This document shows positions 17,272 through 25,413 of a stretch of 64,000 nt of DNA, piece by piece (the first letter of the stretch is position 1; each line of letters opens with the position of its first letter). The notes beneath the pieces are model-generated. The model did not search any database. It had not been told where the DNA came from and saw only the letters and a program-made list of their open reading frames with translations. The stretch is from Gordonia terrae. Lineage in GTDB: Bacteria; Actinomycetota; Actinomycetes; Mycobacteriales; Mycobacteriaceae. The position numbers and the translations under genes are program-made. The stretch lies in the NCBI RefSeq assembly GCF_001698225.1, contig NZ_CP016594.1, positions 806,001 to 870,000 of the forward strand, read 5' to 3'.

Positions 17272-17337
17272 TCCCGCGGCCCCGCTTCCGTCCCGCTGAT
17301 CGGATCCCATCAGCGGGACGGAAACAGCACCGCGGGA
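17272..17337. repeat. 66-bp palindrome, copy 2 (upstream of the AbiEi-like gene)
   Basis: The arm starting TCCCGCGGCCCCG and its partner ending ACCGCGGGA flank an 8-base centre CGGATCCC. It begins 16 bp upstream of the AbiEi-like start codon and ends 18 bp before the stop of the convergently placed XRE-cupin gene. Together with copy 1 it encloses the gene in a unit of 1123 bp whose ends are near-perfect 29-bp inverted repeats. No target-site duplication is obvious in the flanks. Confidence 0.85.
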
Positions 17338-17355
17338 GAGGGATCCGGCAGGCCG

Positions 17356-17880
17356 TCAGGGCGTCCGGATGGTCAGGACCGCGAGGGCGCCGTCGTCGCT
17401 GCGATAGGTGTGCGGAACGTCGGAAAGCCACTGCAGGGAGTCGCCCGGCCCGGCCGTGTGCTCCTCGCCGGCGCGCCCGGCGCAGAGGTGGCCGCTGACC
17501 ACATGTACGTGTTCGACCACGCCGGGCCCGTGCGCGGGCGACTCCCTGGTTCCGCCGGGGCTGACGCGCAACCAGAAGACCTCGGTGACCGACCCGTCGT
17601 CGTGATGCTCGACGTGGAGCACCCGGGCGGCGAGGTGGGGGCCGGAGCCTTCGACTCCGGATTCTTCGCCCAGGAGGGCGGACAGCGGCACGCCGAGCGG
17701 ACCGGCGATGGCGTACAGCGTGTCGAGGGTCGGGTTTCGTTGTCCACCTTCGAGTTCGGACAGCGAACCCTTGCCGATTCGCGCTTCCCGGGCGAGGCCG
17801 GACAGACTCTTGCCACGTTGCTTCCGAATGGCGGAGATCCGGGCCCCGACGGCTCGTCGTCGGTCATCGCCGTGTGTCAT
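17356..17880 (-). CDS. XRE-cupin transcriptional regulator
   Basis: 174 aa. The N-terminal XRE helix-turn-helix (ARISAIRKQRGKSLSGLARE, then IGKGSLSELEGG, residues 10-65) is joined to a small cupin domain (about 90-170: HGPGVVEHVHVVSGHL, then GPGDSLQWLSDVPHTY). Such regulators sense small ligands and typically control a neighbouring transporter or catabolic gene. It is divergent from the BenE-type transporter with 85 bp between, containing an imperfect palindrome, so it very probably regulates that transporter. The ligand is not readable. Confidence 0.88.
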   Translation of the reverse strand: MTHGDDRRRAVGARISAIRKQRGKSLSGLAREARIGKGSLSELEGGQRNPTLDTLYAIAGPLGVPLSALLGEESGVEGSGPHLAARVLHVEHHDDGSVTEVFWLRVSPGGTRESPAHGPGVVEHVHVVSGHLCAGRAGEEHTAGPGDSLQWLSDVPHTYRSDDGALAVLTIRTP

Positions 17881-17936
17881 CGTCCGGGCCCGCGCTCGTT
17901 TCTCACCTCGTGGACACCGCGCATGCAGTGTTCTGT

Positions 17937-17955
17937 TTACGGAACGATACCGTTA
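17937..17955. promoter_or_regulatory. Candidate operator between XRE-cupin gene and benE
   Basis: TTACGGAACGATACCGTTA is an imperfect inverted repeat (ACGG/CCGT arms with outer matches), ending 10 bp before the benE start codon. It lies where a regulator could block benE transcription. The 85-bp divergent region contains no other symmetrical site. Confidence 0.45.
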
Positions 17956-17965
17956 TGCTCGCGGC

Positions 17966-19156
17966 ATGACCAGTCCCGTCTCGTCGACTCCCAGCGAGCC
18001 GATCATCGCCGGGGTGGTGACCTCCCTGGTCGGGTTCACCTCCTCCTTCGTCGTGGTGGTGACCGGACTGCGTTCGGTGGGCGCCGACCCGCCCCAGGCC
18101 GCGTCGGGTCTGCTCGTGCTGACTGTTCTGTTCGGACTCGGGTCGATCCTGCTGTCACTCCGCACGCGCCGGCCGGTGACGCTGGCGTGGTCCACGCCGG
18201 GCGCCGCACTGCTCGTATCGGCCGGCTCGTCCTACGATGCCGGGTGGCCGGCGGCGATCGGCGCCTTTCTGGTGGTCGGGTTGCTGATCCTCGCAACCGG
18301 ACTGGTGCCGGCGCTCGGCGGGTTGATCGGCCGCATCCCGACGCCGATCGCCCAGGCAATGCTGGCCGGGGTCCTCCTCTCCCTGTGTCTCGCGCCGATG
18401 ACCTCACTGGCCGCCCAACCGTGGTCGACCATTCCGATCCTCGTCGTCTGGTTGCTGGCGATGCGATGGCTCCCGCGGTGGGCACTGCCGCTGGCGCTCG
18501 TCACGGCCCTGATCGTGATCGGGGTGAACCTGGTCCTCGACGATTACAGTGGCTGGGCGGGTGAGTCGTGGTGGCCGCAACTGACCTGGACCACACCGGC
18601 TTTCGATGTGAGCGCGATCGTCGGGCTCGCGGTTCCGCTCTACATCGTCACGATGGCCTCGCAGAATGTTCCGGGGGTGGCCGTGCTCAAGTCCTTCGGC
18701 TACGAGACGCCCTGGCGGCCGGCGATGTTCGTGACCGGGGCCGGAACAGTGCTCGGTGCGCCATTCGGCGGCCACGCGATCAACCTCGCCGCGCTGTCCG
18801 CGGCACTGGCCGCAGGCCCGGAGGCGGGTGCCGACCGGTCGCGCCGGTGGATCGCCGGTGTGGCGACGGGTTCGATGAGTCTCGTGCTCGCAGCGCTGTC
18901 GGGCGCGCTGGTGGTCATCACGGCGATCGCACCGGAGGGATTGCTCGAAGCGGTTGCGGGACTTGCGCTGTTGACCACCTTCGTGGCGTCGATCCTCGGT
19001 GCGTTCGAGAAGGCGGAGGTCCGCATGCCCGCGGCACTGACCTTCGTGACCGCGGCCGCGGGTGTCACCTTCGCCGGGATCGGTGGCGCGTTCTGGGCTC
19101 TCGTCGTCGGGCTGGTGGCGCACTGGGTGCAAGCACGTCGCCCATCTGCTCCCTGA
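17966..19156 (+). CDS. benE: BenE-family benzoate/H+ symporter-like transporter
   Basis: 396 aa, almost entirely hydrophobic with about 11-12 membrane segments. The N-terminus (IIAGVVTSLVGFTSSFVVVVTGL) and LAWSTPGAALLVSAG are characteristic BenE motifs. So are LYIVTMASQNVPGVAVLKSFGY and GAPFGGHAINLAALSAAL. The family imports benzoate or related aromatic acids with protons. The start is ATG 17966; an in-frame reading further upstream crosses the divergent promoter. No benzoate-catabolic genes are nearby, so the physiological substrate may be something else. The XRE-cupin gene next door is the likely regulator. Confidence 0.88.
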   Translation: MTSPVSSTPSEPIIAGVVTSLVGFTSSFVVVVTGLRSVGADPPQAASGLLVLTVLFGLGSILLSLRTRRPVTLAWSTPGAALLVSAGSSYDAGWPAAIGAFLVVGLLILATGLVPALGGLIGRIPTPIAQAMLAGVLLSLCLAPMTSLAAQPWSTIPILVVWLLAMRWLPRWALPLALVTALIVIGVNLVLDDYSGWAGESWWPQLTWTTPAFDVSAIVGLAVPLYIVTMASQNVPGVAVLKSFGYETPWRPAMFVTGAGTVLGAPFGGHAINLAALSAALAAGPEAGADRSRRWIAGVATGSMSLVLAALSGALVVITAIAPEGLLEAVAGLALLTTFVASILGAFEKAEVRMPAALTFVTAAAGVTFAGIGGAFWALVVGLVAHWVQARRPSAP

Positions 19157-19163
19157 GCAGATT

Positions 19164-20015
19164 TCAGTCGGCGGCGGCGAGCCGCTTCTTCTCGGCCTCG
19201 ACGTCGAAATCGGCCGGTGGCCAATCGAGATCGAGACGGGTGAGCGCGTCGATGAGGAGTTCGCACACCGCGAGACGTGCGTACCACTTGTGGTTCGACG
19301 GGATGACCAACCACGGTGCAGAGTCGCGGTCGGTGAGGTCGAAGATCGCCTGGTATGCCTCGAGGTAGGCATCCCAGTGGCCGCGTTCGTCGACGTCGCC
19401 CGGGTTGTACTTCCAGTACTTGTCCGGCCGGTCCAGACGCTGCGCCAGGCGGGCCTTCTGTTCGTCCTTCGACACCACGAGACAGCACTTGAGAACGGTC
19501 GTCCCGCCGGCGACGAGCTCGGACTCGAACTGGTTGATCAGGTCGTAGCGCTTCTCCCACTCCGACTGCGGAACCAGATTGTGTACCCGGACCGGCAGGA
19601 CGTCCTCGTAGTGCGATCGGTCGAAGATCCCGATGCGACCGGCGGGCGGCAGGGCCCGATGGATTCGCCAGAGGAAGTCGTGCTGCAGTTCCTCTTTCGT
19701 GGGCTTGCCGAACCCTTTCACCGACAGGCCCTGCGGGTCCAACAGGCCGCCGACGTGACGCACGATGCCGCCCTTGCCCGCCGTGTCCATGCCCTGTAGG
19801 ACGAGCAACACCGACCGATGATCGCCGGCCCGACCATTGGCGAACAACAATTCCTGCAGGTCGGCGAGTACGTCACCGCGCTGCGCGAGGAGGTCGGTGC
19901 CGGCGGCCTTGTCGCCGTCGAAGCCGGGAGTCGTCTCCGGATCGAACGACGCCACCGGTCCGATTGCCTTGGCGCGCAGGGCCTCGACGGCGGGGGTGGA
20001 CCAACCGGTGCTCAT
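19164..20015 (-). CDS. ppk2: Polyphosphate kinase 2 family protein
   Basis: 283 aa. PPK2 enzymes transfer phosphate between polyphosphate and nucleotides. The P-loop-like Walker A is LQGMDTAGKGG (73-83) and the Walker B region is IFDRSHYEDVL (130-140). NKWYAR-type and DKYWKYNPGD motifs of the lid region are present (NHKWYARLAVCELL). It is a single-domain, short-form PPK2. Its start overlaps the stop of the SDR gene by 4 bp (ATGA), so the two are translationally coupled in a TetR-SDR-PPK2 operon. Direction (ADP or AMP phosphorylation) cannot be told from the sequence. Confidence 0.92.
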   Translation of the reverse strand: MSTGWSTPAVEALRAKAIGPVASFDPETTPGFDGDKAAGTDLLAQRGDVLADLQELLFANGRAGDHRSVLLVLQGMDTAGKGGIVRHVGGLLDPQGLSVKGFGKPTKEELQHDFLWRIHRALPPAGRIGIFDRSHYEDVLPVRVHNLVPQSEWEKRYDLINQFESELVAGGTTVLKCCLVVSKDEQKARLAQRLDRPDKYWKYNPGDVDERGHWDAYLEAYQAIFDLTDRDSAPWLVIPSNHKWYARLAVCELLIDALTRLDLDWPPADFDVEAEKKRLAAAD

Positions 20016-20866
20016 GACGGCGTCCTCTCGGATTCGGATTCGGATTCGGATGCGGGTTCGGGGTCGGTTGCCTGCTCGCCCGGCGGCGGGAAGAGCGGTC
20101 CGCCGCCGAAGGCGGCGCGGTGTGAATCCGGCGGCGTGCCATCGTTATTGACGATCCCGTACTCCCTGCCCAGCTCGGCGGTGACCAGTGTGTGTCCGCT
20201 GAGTCGGGAGAGCCGGGGGTCGGCGGCCAGCCGGGCGATGACGCGGCCGACGAATTCGGGGTCCTCGGCACGCGCGAGTGAGAAACCGGCGAACTCGTCG
20301 AGGCCGAGAGACAACAGCAGCTCGGTGCGGATCAGGCCGAGCCACAACGAGATCGAACTGACGCCGGTGCCGCGTAGTTCCTTCGCCATGTCGGCGGCCA
20401 TCTTGTCCAGGGCGGTCTTGCTCATCCCGTACAGAACCGAATGCAGATGACCGCGCGAGCCGAACGACGAGATGTTCGCGATGAGCCCGCTGCCGGCCTC
20501 CGTCATCACTCGGGCCGCATGCACCGAAGCCACGTAGTGGGCTCGCAGTCCGACGCCGATCAAGGTGTCCCAGTCGTCGACGGGGCGTTCCCAGAACGGT
20601 TCGGAGAAACCGCCGAAACCCTTCGGAGCTGCCCACGCGTTGTTGACGAGCAGATCGAGTCGGCCTGTGTCCGTGCCGATCCGGTCGAACACCGCGGACA
20701 CCGCGGCATCGTCGGCGTGATCACAGGCGAGCGCTCGAGCGCCGTCGGGTCCCGATCCCGCCCGTGAGGTGACGTAGGTCGTCCACCCGTCGTCGATGAG
20801 CGCGCGAGCGATTCCGTGCCCGACGCCGCGGCTGCCGCCGGTCACGAGCGCAACGCGTCCCGTCAT
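20012..20866 (-). CDS. Short-chain dehydrogenase/reductase
   Basis: 284 aa from ATG 20866, overlapping the TetR stop by 4 bp. It has TGGSRGVG (9-16) for NAD(P), NNAW (75-78) and an active site with S133/S134, Y146 and K150 (YGMSK). The C-terminal tail is a low-complexity Ser-Glu run encoded by a hexanucleotide repeat; it probably lies outside the fold and may vary in length between strains. The operon context (TetR upstream, PPK2 downstream) gives no substrate. Confidence 0.88.
   Translation of the reverse strand: MTGRVALVTGGSRGVGHGIARALIDDGWTTYVTSRAGSGPDGARALACDHADDAAVSAVFDRIGTDTGRLDLLVNNAWAAPKGFGGFSEPFWERPVDDWDTLIGVGLRAHYVASVHAARVMTEAGSGLIANISSFGSRGHLHSVLYGMSKTALDKMAADMAKELRGTGVSSISLWLGLIRTELLLSLGLDEFAGFSLARAEDPEFVGRVIARLAADPRLSRLSGHTLVTAELGREYGIVNNDGTPPDSHRAAFGGGPLFPPPGEQATDPEPASESESESERTPS
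20028..20051. repeat. Hexanucleotide tandem repeat (TCGGAT)4
   Basis: Four perfect TCGGAT units lie inside the 3' end of the SDR gene and encode its Ser-Glu tail. Unit gain or loss keeps the frame, so length variation would be tolerated. Confidence 0.9.
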
Positions 20867-21690
20867 TCGCCTGCGGTTCCGGCGGTGGGATCGGTGGGCA
20901 GGGGATCGGTGGGCAGGGAATCGAAGAGCGCAGGCGGCGCCGCGAGAAACTTCTCCCGCGATCCGTTGACCTGCCACACACCCACGACCGCGCTCCAGAC
21001 CATCATGGTCAGATAATCCACCACCTCGTCCGCGCTGAGGGTGCGTTTGGTCATCCACCAGTCGACGACGTGCTGGATACCGCCGACGAGGGCATGTGAC
21101 CAGAGTTCGGCTCCCGTGGTGTCCGCGCCGCGCTCGGCCATCCGCATCTGGATGCTGCCCATGACCAGTTGGGTGACCAGTCGCACGGAATCCGCCGGCG
21201 CCGGCGACGACGTCGGCGAACTCGCCAGCGCGAATCGGTACAGCTGCGGTTCGTCGTCGACGGCGTGGACGTACACCCCGATGATGGTGTGGGTGAGGGT
21301 GTACTCGTCGAGATCGTCGGCGATCGCCTCGGTCAGCCGCGGGTAGATCGTCGTCTCGAAGAATCGCACCGTCGTCGCCACGCCGAGGTCGCTCTTGTCG
21401 GCGAAGTAGCGGTACAGCACCGTTTTCGAGACACCGATGTGCGCGGCGATCTCATCCATCCCGACGTCGGCGCCCAGGTCGCGGACCGCGGCGATGACGC
21501 CGTCGGTGAGTTCGGTGCGTCGAGCGAGCTTGTGTTTCTCCCAGCGCTGTTTGCGACCGTCGGGTTTGGCGCCGGTCTCGGCGACCGACTCGGTGACGGT
21601 CGTCAGGACCTGTTCGAGCCCGCGCGTCACGTTGGCCGCGGCCGCCACTGCTGCGCGCGCCGCGGCGGCGGGATTCGGGCGGTTGGCCAT
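20863..21690 (-). CDS. TetR-family regulator (Rv0472c-like)
   Basis: 275 aa from ATG 21690 (MANRPNPAAAAR). It has an unusually long N-terminal arm of about 60 residues before the HTH (LTDGVIAAVRDLGADVGMDE, then IAAHIGVSKTVLYRYFADKS). The C-terminal helical domain contains SHALVGGIQHVVDWWM. The position beside the DUF445 gene corresponds to M. tuberculosis Rv0472c/Rv0473. It heads the SDR-PPK2 operon with ATGA overlaps and is divergent from the DUF445 gene with 41 bp between starts, so it could control both. The ligand is unknown. Confidence 0.88.
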   Translation of the reverse strand: MANRPNPAAAARAAVAAAANVTRGLEQVLTTVTESVAETGAKPDGRKQRWEKHKLARRTELTDGVIAAVRDLGADVGMDEIAAHIGVSKTVLYRYFADKSDLGVATTVRFFETTIYPRLTEAIADDLDEYTLTHTIIGVYVHAVDDEPQLYRFALASSPTSSPAPADSVRLVTQLVMGSIQMRMAERGADTTGAELWSHALVGGIQHVVDWWMTKRTLSADEVVDYLTMMVWSAVVGVWQVNGSREKFLAAPPALFDSLPTDPLPTDPTAGTAGE

Positions 21691-21731
21691 CACGCAGCCA
21701 GCGTAGTCGCTCGATGGGTGACACTGGTCCC

Positions 21732-23072
21732 ATGGCATCGACAGTCATCCCGGGAGTCGCCGGTCAGCACGAGGGCCCGCCGGCCAAGTCGTCCTCGCCC
21801 GGATTCGGCGGGAACAGCGCCGGAGACGAGGGCAGGCGCAGGGATCTGCGCAAGATGAAAGCCGTGGCCACGGGCTTCCTGGTCTTCGCGGCGATCGTGT
21901 ATCTGTTCACCCGCTACCTCGAGCATCGCGACGGCGCCGAGGTGGCGGCATGGGTCGGCTATGTCCGCGCGGCCTCGGAAGCCGGGATGGTGGGCGCGCT
22001 CGCCGACTGGTTCGCGGTGACCGCGCTCTTCCGCCATCCGCTGGGTATCCCGATCCCGCACACCGCGCTGATCCGCAAGAAGAAGGACGACATCGGCGAC
22101 CAGCTGGGCGGCTTCATCGAAGAGAACTTCATGACGCCCGACGTCGTGGTCTATCGCGCCGAGCAACTCGATCTGCCGCGGCGCCTGTCGACGTGGGTCG
22201 CGGACCCGCGCAACGCACCGCGGGTCAGCGGTGAGGCCGCGCGCGCGATCAAGCTCGCCGCCGAGATGCTGCGCGACGAGGACGTCGAACAGCTCATCCA
22301 GGCGGCGCTGAAGTGGGCGGCCGAACCGCAGTGGGCGCCGCCCACCGGCCGCATCCTCGAACAACTCATCGCCGAGGATCGGCTGGAACCGGTGTTCCAG
22401 CTGCTGTGTGATCGGGCACACGAGTGGGCGGTCGGCAGTCAGGACCTCGTCGACCGGGTGGTCGACCGGGACGGACCGCAGTGGACGCCGAAGTTCGTGA
22501 ACAACCTGGTGGGTGACCGGATCTATCGCGAACTCGTCGATTTCACCTACAAGGTGCGGATGGATCCCGACCACGAATTGCGCCGCGCCATGCACCAATT
22601 CGTGGAGAAGTTCGCCGACGACCTGCAGAACGACCCCGACATGATCGCGAAGTTCGAGGCTCTCAAGCTCGAACTGGTGGGGCGCGACGAGGTGACCGGC
22701 GCGGCGTCGACGGCATGGCAGACCGGCAAGGCCGTGATCGAGGAGATGCTGTCGGACCCGAACAGCACCCTGCGGAACACGCTGTCGGACTCGATCATCC
22801 AGCTCGCGCAGCGAATCCGTGACGATCGTCCGCTGCAGGAGAAGATGAACGGCTGGGTGGCGAGGGTCGCACACCACGTCGCCGCGAACTATTCACAGGA
22901 GATCATCTCGGTCATCACCGAGACCGTGCGCGGGTGGGATGCCGACGACACCAGTCGCAAGATCGAACTCCAGGTCGGCCGGGACCTGCAGTTCATCCGC
23001 ATCAACGGCACCGTTGTCGGCGCACTCGCCGGACTCGTCATCTACTCCACGTCGGTGCTGATCTTCTCCTGA
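21732..23072 (+). CDS. DUF445 family membrane-associated protein
   Basis: 446 aa. A Gly/Ser-rich cytoplasmic start is followed by one hydrophobic segment (VATGFLVFAAIVYLF), the family motif AASEAGMVGALADWFAVTALF with HPLGIPIPHTALI, a long charged helical region and a C-terminal hydrophobic segment (VVGALAGLVIYSTSVLIF). This layout is that of DUF445 (YjiN-like) proteins, anchored at both ends. ATG 21732 is preferred over an earlier in-frame ATG at 21714, which lies too near the divergent TetR start. It matches Rv0473 in position. The function is unknown. Confidence 0.85.
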   Translation: MASTVIPGVAGQHEGPPAKSSSPGFGGNSAGDEGRRRDLRKMKAVATGFLVFAAIVYLFTRYLEHRDGAEVAAWVGYVRAASEAGMVGALADWFAVTALFRHPLGIPIPHTALIRKKKDDIGDQLGGFIEENFMTPDVVVYRAEQLDLPRRLSTWVADPRNAPRVSGEAARAIKLAAEMLRDEDVEQLIQAALKWAAEPQWAPPTGRILEQLIAEDRLEPVFQLLCDRAHEWAVGSQDLVDRVVDRDGPQWTPKFVNNLVGDRIYRELVDFTYKVRMDPDHELRRAMHQFVEKFADDLQNDPDMIAKFEALKLELVGRDEVTGAASTAWQTGKAVIEEMLSDPNSTLRNTLSDSIIQLAQRIRDDRPLQEKMNGWVARVAHHVAANYSQEIISVITETVRGWDADDTSRKIELQVGRDLQFIRINGTVVGALAGLVIYSTSVLIFS

Positions 23073-23122
23073 CGGGTCGTGGGGCGGTCGGCCGCGGCGT
23101 CGACACCGGGCAGTTTGCTGTG

Positions 23123-23156
23123 TGCTTGCACGGGTTAGCAGTCGTGTTGATACTGG
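23123..23156 (+). promoter_or_regulatory. Promoter/operator of the XRE-hbhA operon
   Basis: TGCTTGCA (23123-23130), GGTTAGCA (23133-23140) and GATACTGG (23149-23156) repeat the arrangement found upstream of the other HbhA-like gene at 15118-15150. Element order and spacing agree to within one base, although the surrounding sequence differs. The obvious candidate binder is the XRE protein encoded just downstream. Confidence 0.5.
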
Positions 23157-23236
23157 GGGAACGGGCCTGAAGTCGGACACCTCGCCGAGCGTCCCGACCG
23201 ACGACACCGGAACAGGTCCCGGGGAACGGAGCGTTG

Positions 23237-23752
23237 ATGCAACCCGAGAAGGACGACGCGTCTCCCGACGCCGACGACGCCTCGGTCGCAGACGCCGTCC
23301 CGGTCACGGGATCGTCCACTGCCGCAGCCGGTTCGGAGGTCGCCGACGAAGGGGACGACGGGTCGACGCCGATCGCCGTGGAGGCGGTGGAGGCCGTGGC
23401 CAACGCGGCCCAGGACATCGGCGCCTTCATCCGATCGCAACGCGTGGCGGGCAAGGTCTCGCTGCGTCAGCTCGCGGAGCGGGCCGGCGTGAGCAATCCC
23501 TACCTCAGTCAGATCGAGCGTGGACTGCGGAAACCGTCGGCGGAGGTGCTCGCCCAGATCGCCAAGGGGCTCCGCGTGTCGGCCGAGGTCCTGTATGTGC
23601 GGGCGGGGATACTCGAAGAACGGCCCGCGAGTCCGGTCCGTGATGCTCTCATCGCAGATGACTCCATCAACGAACGCCAGAAGCAGATGTTGCTGGAGAT
23701 CTACGAGTCATTCCGAAAAGAGAACACGCTCGAGTCGACCGGCAAGGAGTAG
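23237..23752 (+). CDS. XRE-family regulator upstream of hbhA (Rv0474-like)
   Basis: 171 aa. A disordered acidic N-terminus of about 55 residues precedes an XRE helix-turn-helix (FIRSQRVAGKVSLRQLAERA, then GVSNPYLSQIERGLRKPSAE, residues 61-118). Then come a short helical tail with LYVRAGILEE and MLLEIYESFRKE. ATG 23237 follows GGAG by 5 bases; an overlapping TTG at 23234 is less likely. It is the positional equivalent of Rv0474, reported as a copper-responsive regulator in M. tuberculosis. Its stop is 3 bp before hbhA, so the two form an operon. Confidence 0.88.
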   Translation: MQPEKDDASPDADDASVADAVPVTGSSTAAAGSEVADEGDDGSTPIAVEAVEAVANAAQDIGAFIRSQRVAGKVSLRQLAERAGVSNPYLSQIERGLRKPSAEVLAQIAKGLRVSAEVLYVRAGILEERPASPVRDALIADDSINERQKQMLLEIYESFRKENTLESTGKE

Positions 23753-23755
23753 TTG

Positions 23756-25015
23756 ATGAGCGAGAACCCGTTGACCACAGCCGTGGGGCAGGTGGCTGCT
23801 CTGCTCGCAGACGTGCGCGAGCGCGGCGAGGCCGCGAGCGAGCAGGCCCAATCCAAGCTCGTCGAGACCGTCGGTTCGACCCAGGCGAGGGTTGCCGACG
23901 CGCAGTCCAAGATCGCGGAAACCGTCGAGAACACCCAGTCCAAGCTCGTCGAGACCGTCGGTTCGACACAGTCGAAACTCGAGGCACGGCTGACGGAGTC
24001 GCGGGATGACGCGCAGGCGCGGATCGACGAGGCGCTCGCGACAGCTCTGGCGCTGTTCGAGGAGGCCAGGACCAAACTGTCGGCTCTGCCGGTCGAATTG
24101 CCCGCGGAGATAGAGGAATTGAAGACCAGGTTCTCGCCGGAGGAGTTGCGGAAGGTCGCCGAGGCGTACCTGGCGGTCGCCGCAGGCCTGCTGACCGCCC
24201 TGTCGGAACGACGGGACGAGGCGGTGGAGAAGCTGAAGTCGCAGCCGCTCCTCGGGGAGAATCTGCCGAAGCTCGAGAAGGTGTACAACGACGCGGTCGG
24301 CCTCACCGAAGACGCGCTGGGCTCGATCTCCGAGCAGACCCGTGCGGTCGGCGAGCGTGCGCTGAAGCTGGCGAACCGTTCCGATGCCGACACCGAGGCG
24401 TCGGCGAACACCCCGCGGTCCGGTCAGGCAACGCCCGAAGCGCAGGCTTCGCTCTCGCCGAAGGCGGCGGCGAGGGTCGCCGAGGCCAAGGCGGCGGTCG
24501 ACCGGGCCCCGGTGAGCACGCCACCCGAACCGCCGGCCGAGACCCGGAAGGCCGCAGCGAAGAAGTCTCCCACCGCGAAGGCGGCCGCGACGAACGCCCC
24601 GGCGAAGAAGACCCCGGCGAAAAAGGCCCCGGCGAAGAAGGCCCCGGCGAAGAAGACCGCCGCAAGCACGGCGGCGCCCGCCAAGGCCGCCACCAAGAAG
24701 GCCGCGGCCGTCCGAGGCGCCGCCGAACGGGCCGCCGCCAAGAAGACGGCGGGGGCCAAGAAGACAGCGGGGGCCAAGAAGACGGCGGGGGCCGAGAAGA
24801 CGGCGGGGGCCAAGAAGGCTGCCGCGACGAAGGCCCCGGCCGAGACGCCCGCGAAGAAGACGCCCGCCAAGAAGACGCCCGCGAAGAAGGCCCCGGCCAC
24901 GAAGGCCGCGGCGAAGAAGGCTGCAGCCAAGAAGACCCCGGCCACGAAGACCCCGGCCACGAAGACCCCGGCCAAGAAGACGCCCGCGAAGAAGGCGTCT
25001 CCCGGCGCGGAATGA
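23756..25015 (+). CDS. hbhA: Heparin-binding haemagglutinin with extended Lys/Ala/Pro tail
   Basis: 419 aa, about twice the mycobacterial length. AAGGAG lies 7 bases before ATG 23756. Residues 1-210 form the HbhA helical body, with the repeated segments SKLVETVGSTQ at two places and EELRKVAEAYLAVAAGLL, then EKVYNDAVGLTEDALGSISEQTRAVGERALKLA. From about 250 to the end the protein is a basic histone-H1-like tail of KKTPAKKAP and KKTAGA-type repeats, which should bind heparin, DNA or polyphosphate. The position (XRE upstream, DUF2516 downstream) is that of Rv0475. The tail repeats are prone to length change. Confidence 0.9.
   Translation: MSENPLTTAVGQVAALLADVRERGEAASEQAQSKLVETVGSTQARVADAQSKIAETVENTQSKLVETVGSTQSKLEARLTESRDDAQARIDEALATALALFEEARTKLSALPVELPAEIEELKTRFSPEELRKVAEAYLAVAAGLLTALSERRDEAVEKLKSQPLLGENLPKLEKVYNDAVGLTEDALGSISEQTRAVGERALKLANRSDADTEASANTPRSGQATPEAQASLSPKAAARVAEAKAAVDRAPVSTPPEPPAETRKAAAKKSPTAKAAATNAPAKKTPAKKAPAKKAPAKKTAASTAAPAKAATKKAAAVRGAAERAAAKKTAGAKKTAGAKKTAGAEKTAGAKKAAATKAPAETPAKKTPAKKTPAKKAPATKAAAKKAAAKKTPATKTPATKTPAKKTPAKKASPGAE
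24737..24817. repeat. 18-bp tandem repeat in the hbhA tail
   Basis: Four copies of GCCAAGAAGACGGCGGGG and a partial fifth, each encoding A-K-K-T-A-G; copies 2 and 4 differ from the consensus by one base. Shorter degenerate AAGAAG-based repeats continue from about 24580 to 25005. Confidence 0.88.
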
Positions 25016-25083
25016 CGCCGAACGGGGCGGGTGACGGCTCCGCATCGTAGGGTGTCGCAGCAAACCCGACTCGCGCGACTACA

Positions 25084-25407
25084 GTGTTCGACGTGGACTT
25101 CTTCAGCGTATTGGCCTACGGCCAGAGTCTGATCATGTTGACCCTGACGTTGGTCGCGGGCATCGCCTCGACCCTCGCGCTGATCCATGCGGCCATCCAA
25201 CGGCCCGACGCCTTCCCGGCGGTGGACCGGCAGAGCAAGGTCATCTGGGTCTCGATCCTCGCAGCCGCGACCCTGTTCATCTGGTTCTTCGGGGCGGTGA
25301 ACTTCCTGGGCATCATCGGGGTGGTCGCCATGCTCGTCTACCTCGTCGACGTGCGCCAACGTGTCGACGACATCCAGGGCAAGTCCTGGTTCAGCAAAAG
25401 GGCCTGA
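25084..25407 (+). CDS. DUF2516 family small membrane protein
   Basis: 107 aa with a GTG start (a second GTG at 25093 is possible). Three hydrophobic segments are visible: LIMLTLTLVAGIASTLALIH, VIWVSILAAATLFIWFF and FLGIIGVVAMLVYLVDV. The loop AIQRPDAFPAVDRQSK is the conserved DUF2516 part. It corresponds to Rv0476, always downstream of hbhA in relatives. The MerR gene begins 6 bp after its stop. The function is unknown. Confidence 0.87.
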   Translation: MFDVDFFSVLAYGQSLIMLTLTLVAGIASTLALIHAAIQRPDAFPAVDRQSKVIWVSILAAATLFIWFFGAVNFLGIIGVVAMLVYLVDVRQRVDDIQGKSWFSKRA

Positions 25408-25413
25408 CCCGTC

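Noticed and set aside
16282-17880. Toxin-antitoxin pair formed by the AbiEi-like and XRE-cupin genes
   Set aside because: No AbiEii-type nucleotidyltransferase is adjacent; the XRE-cupin gene clearly pairs with benE instead.
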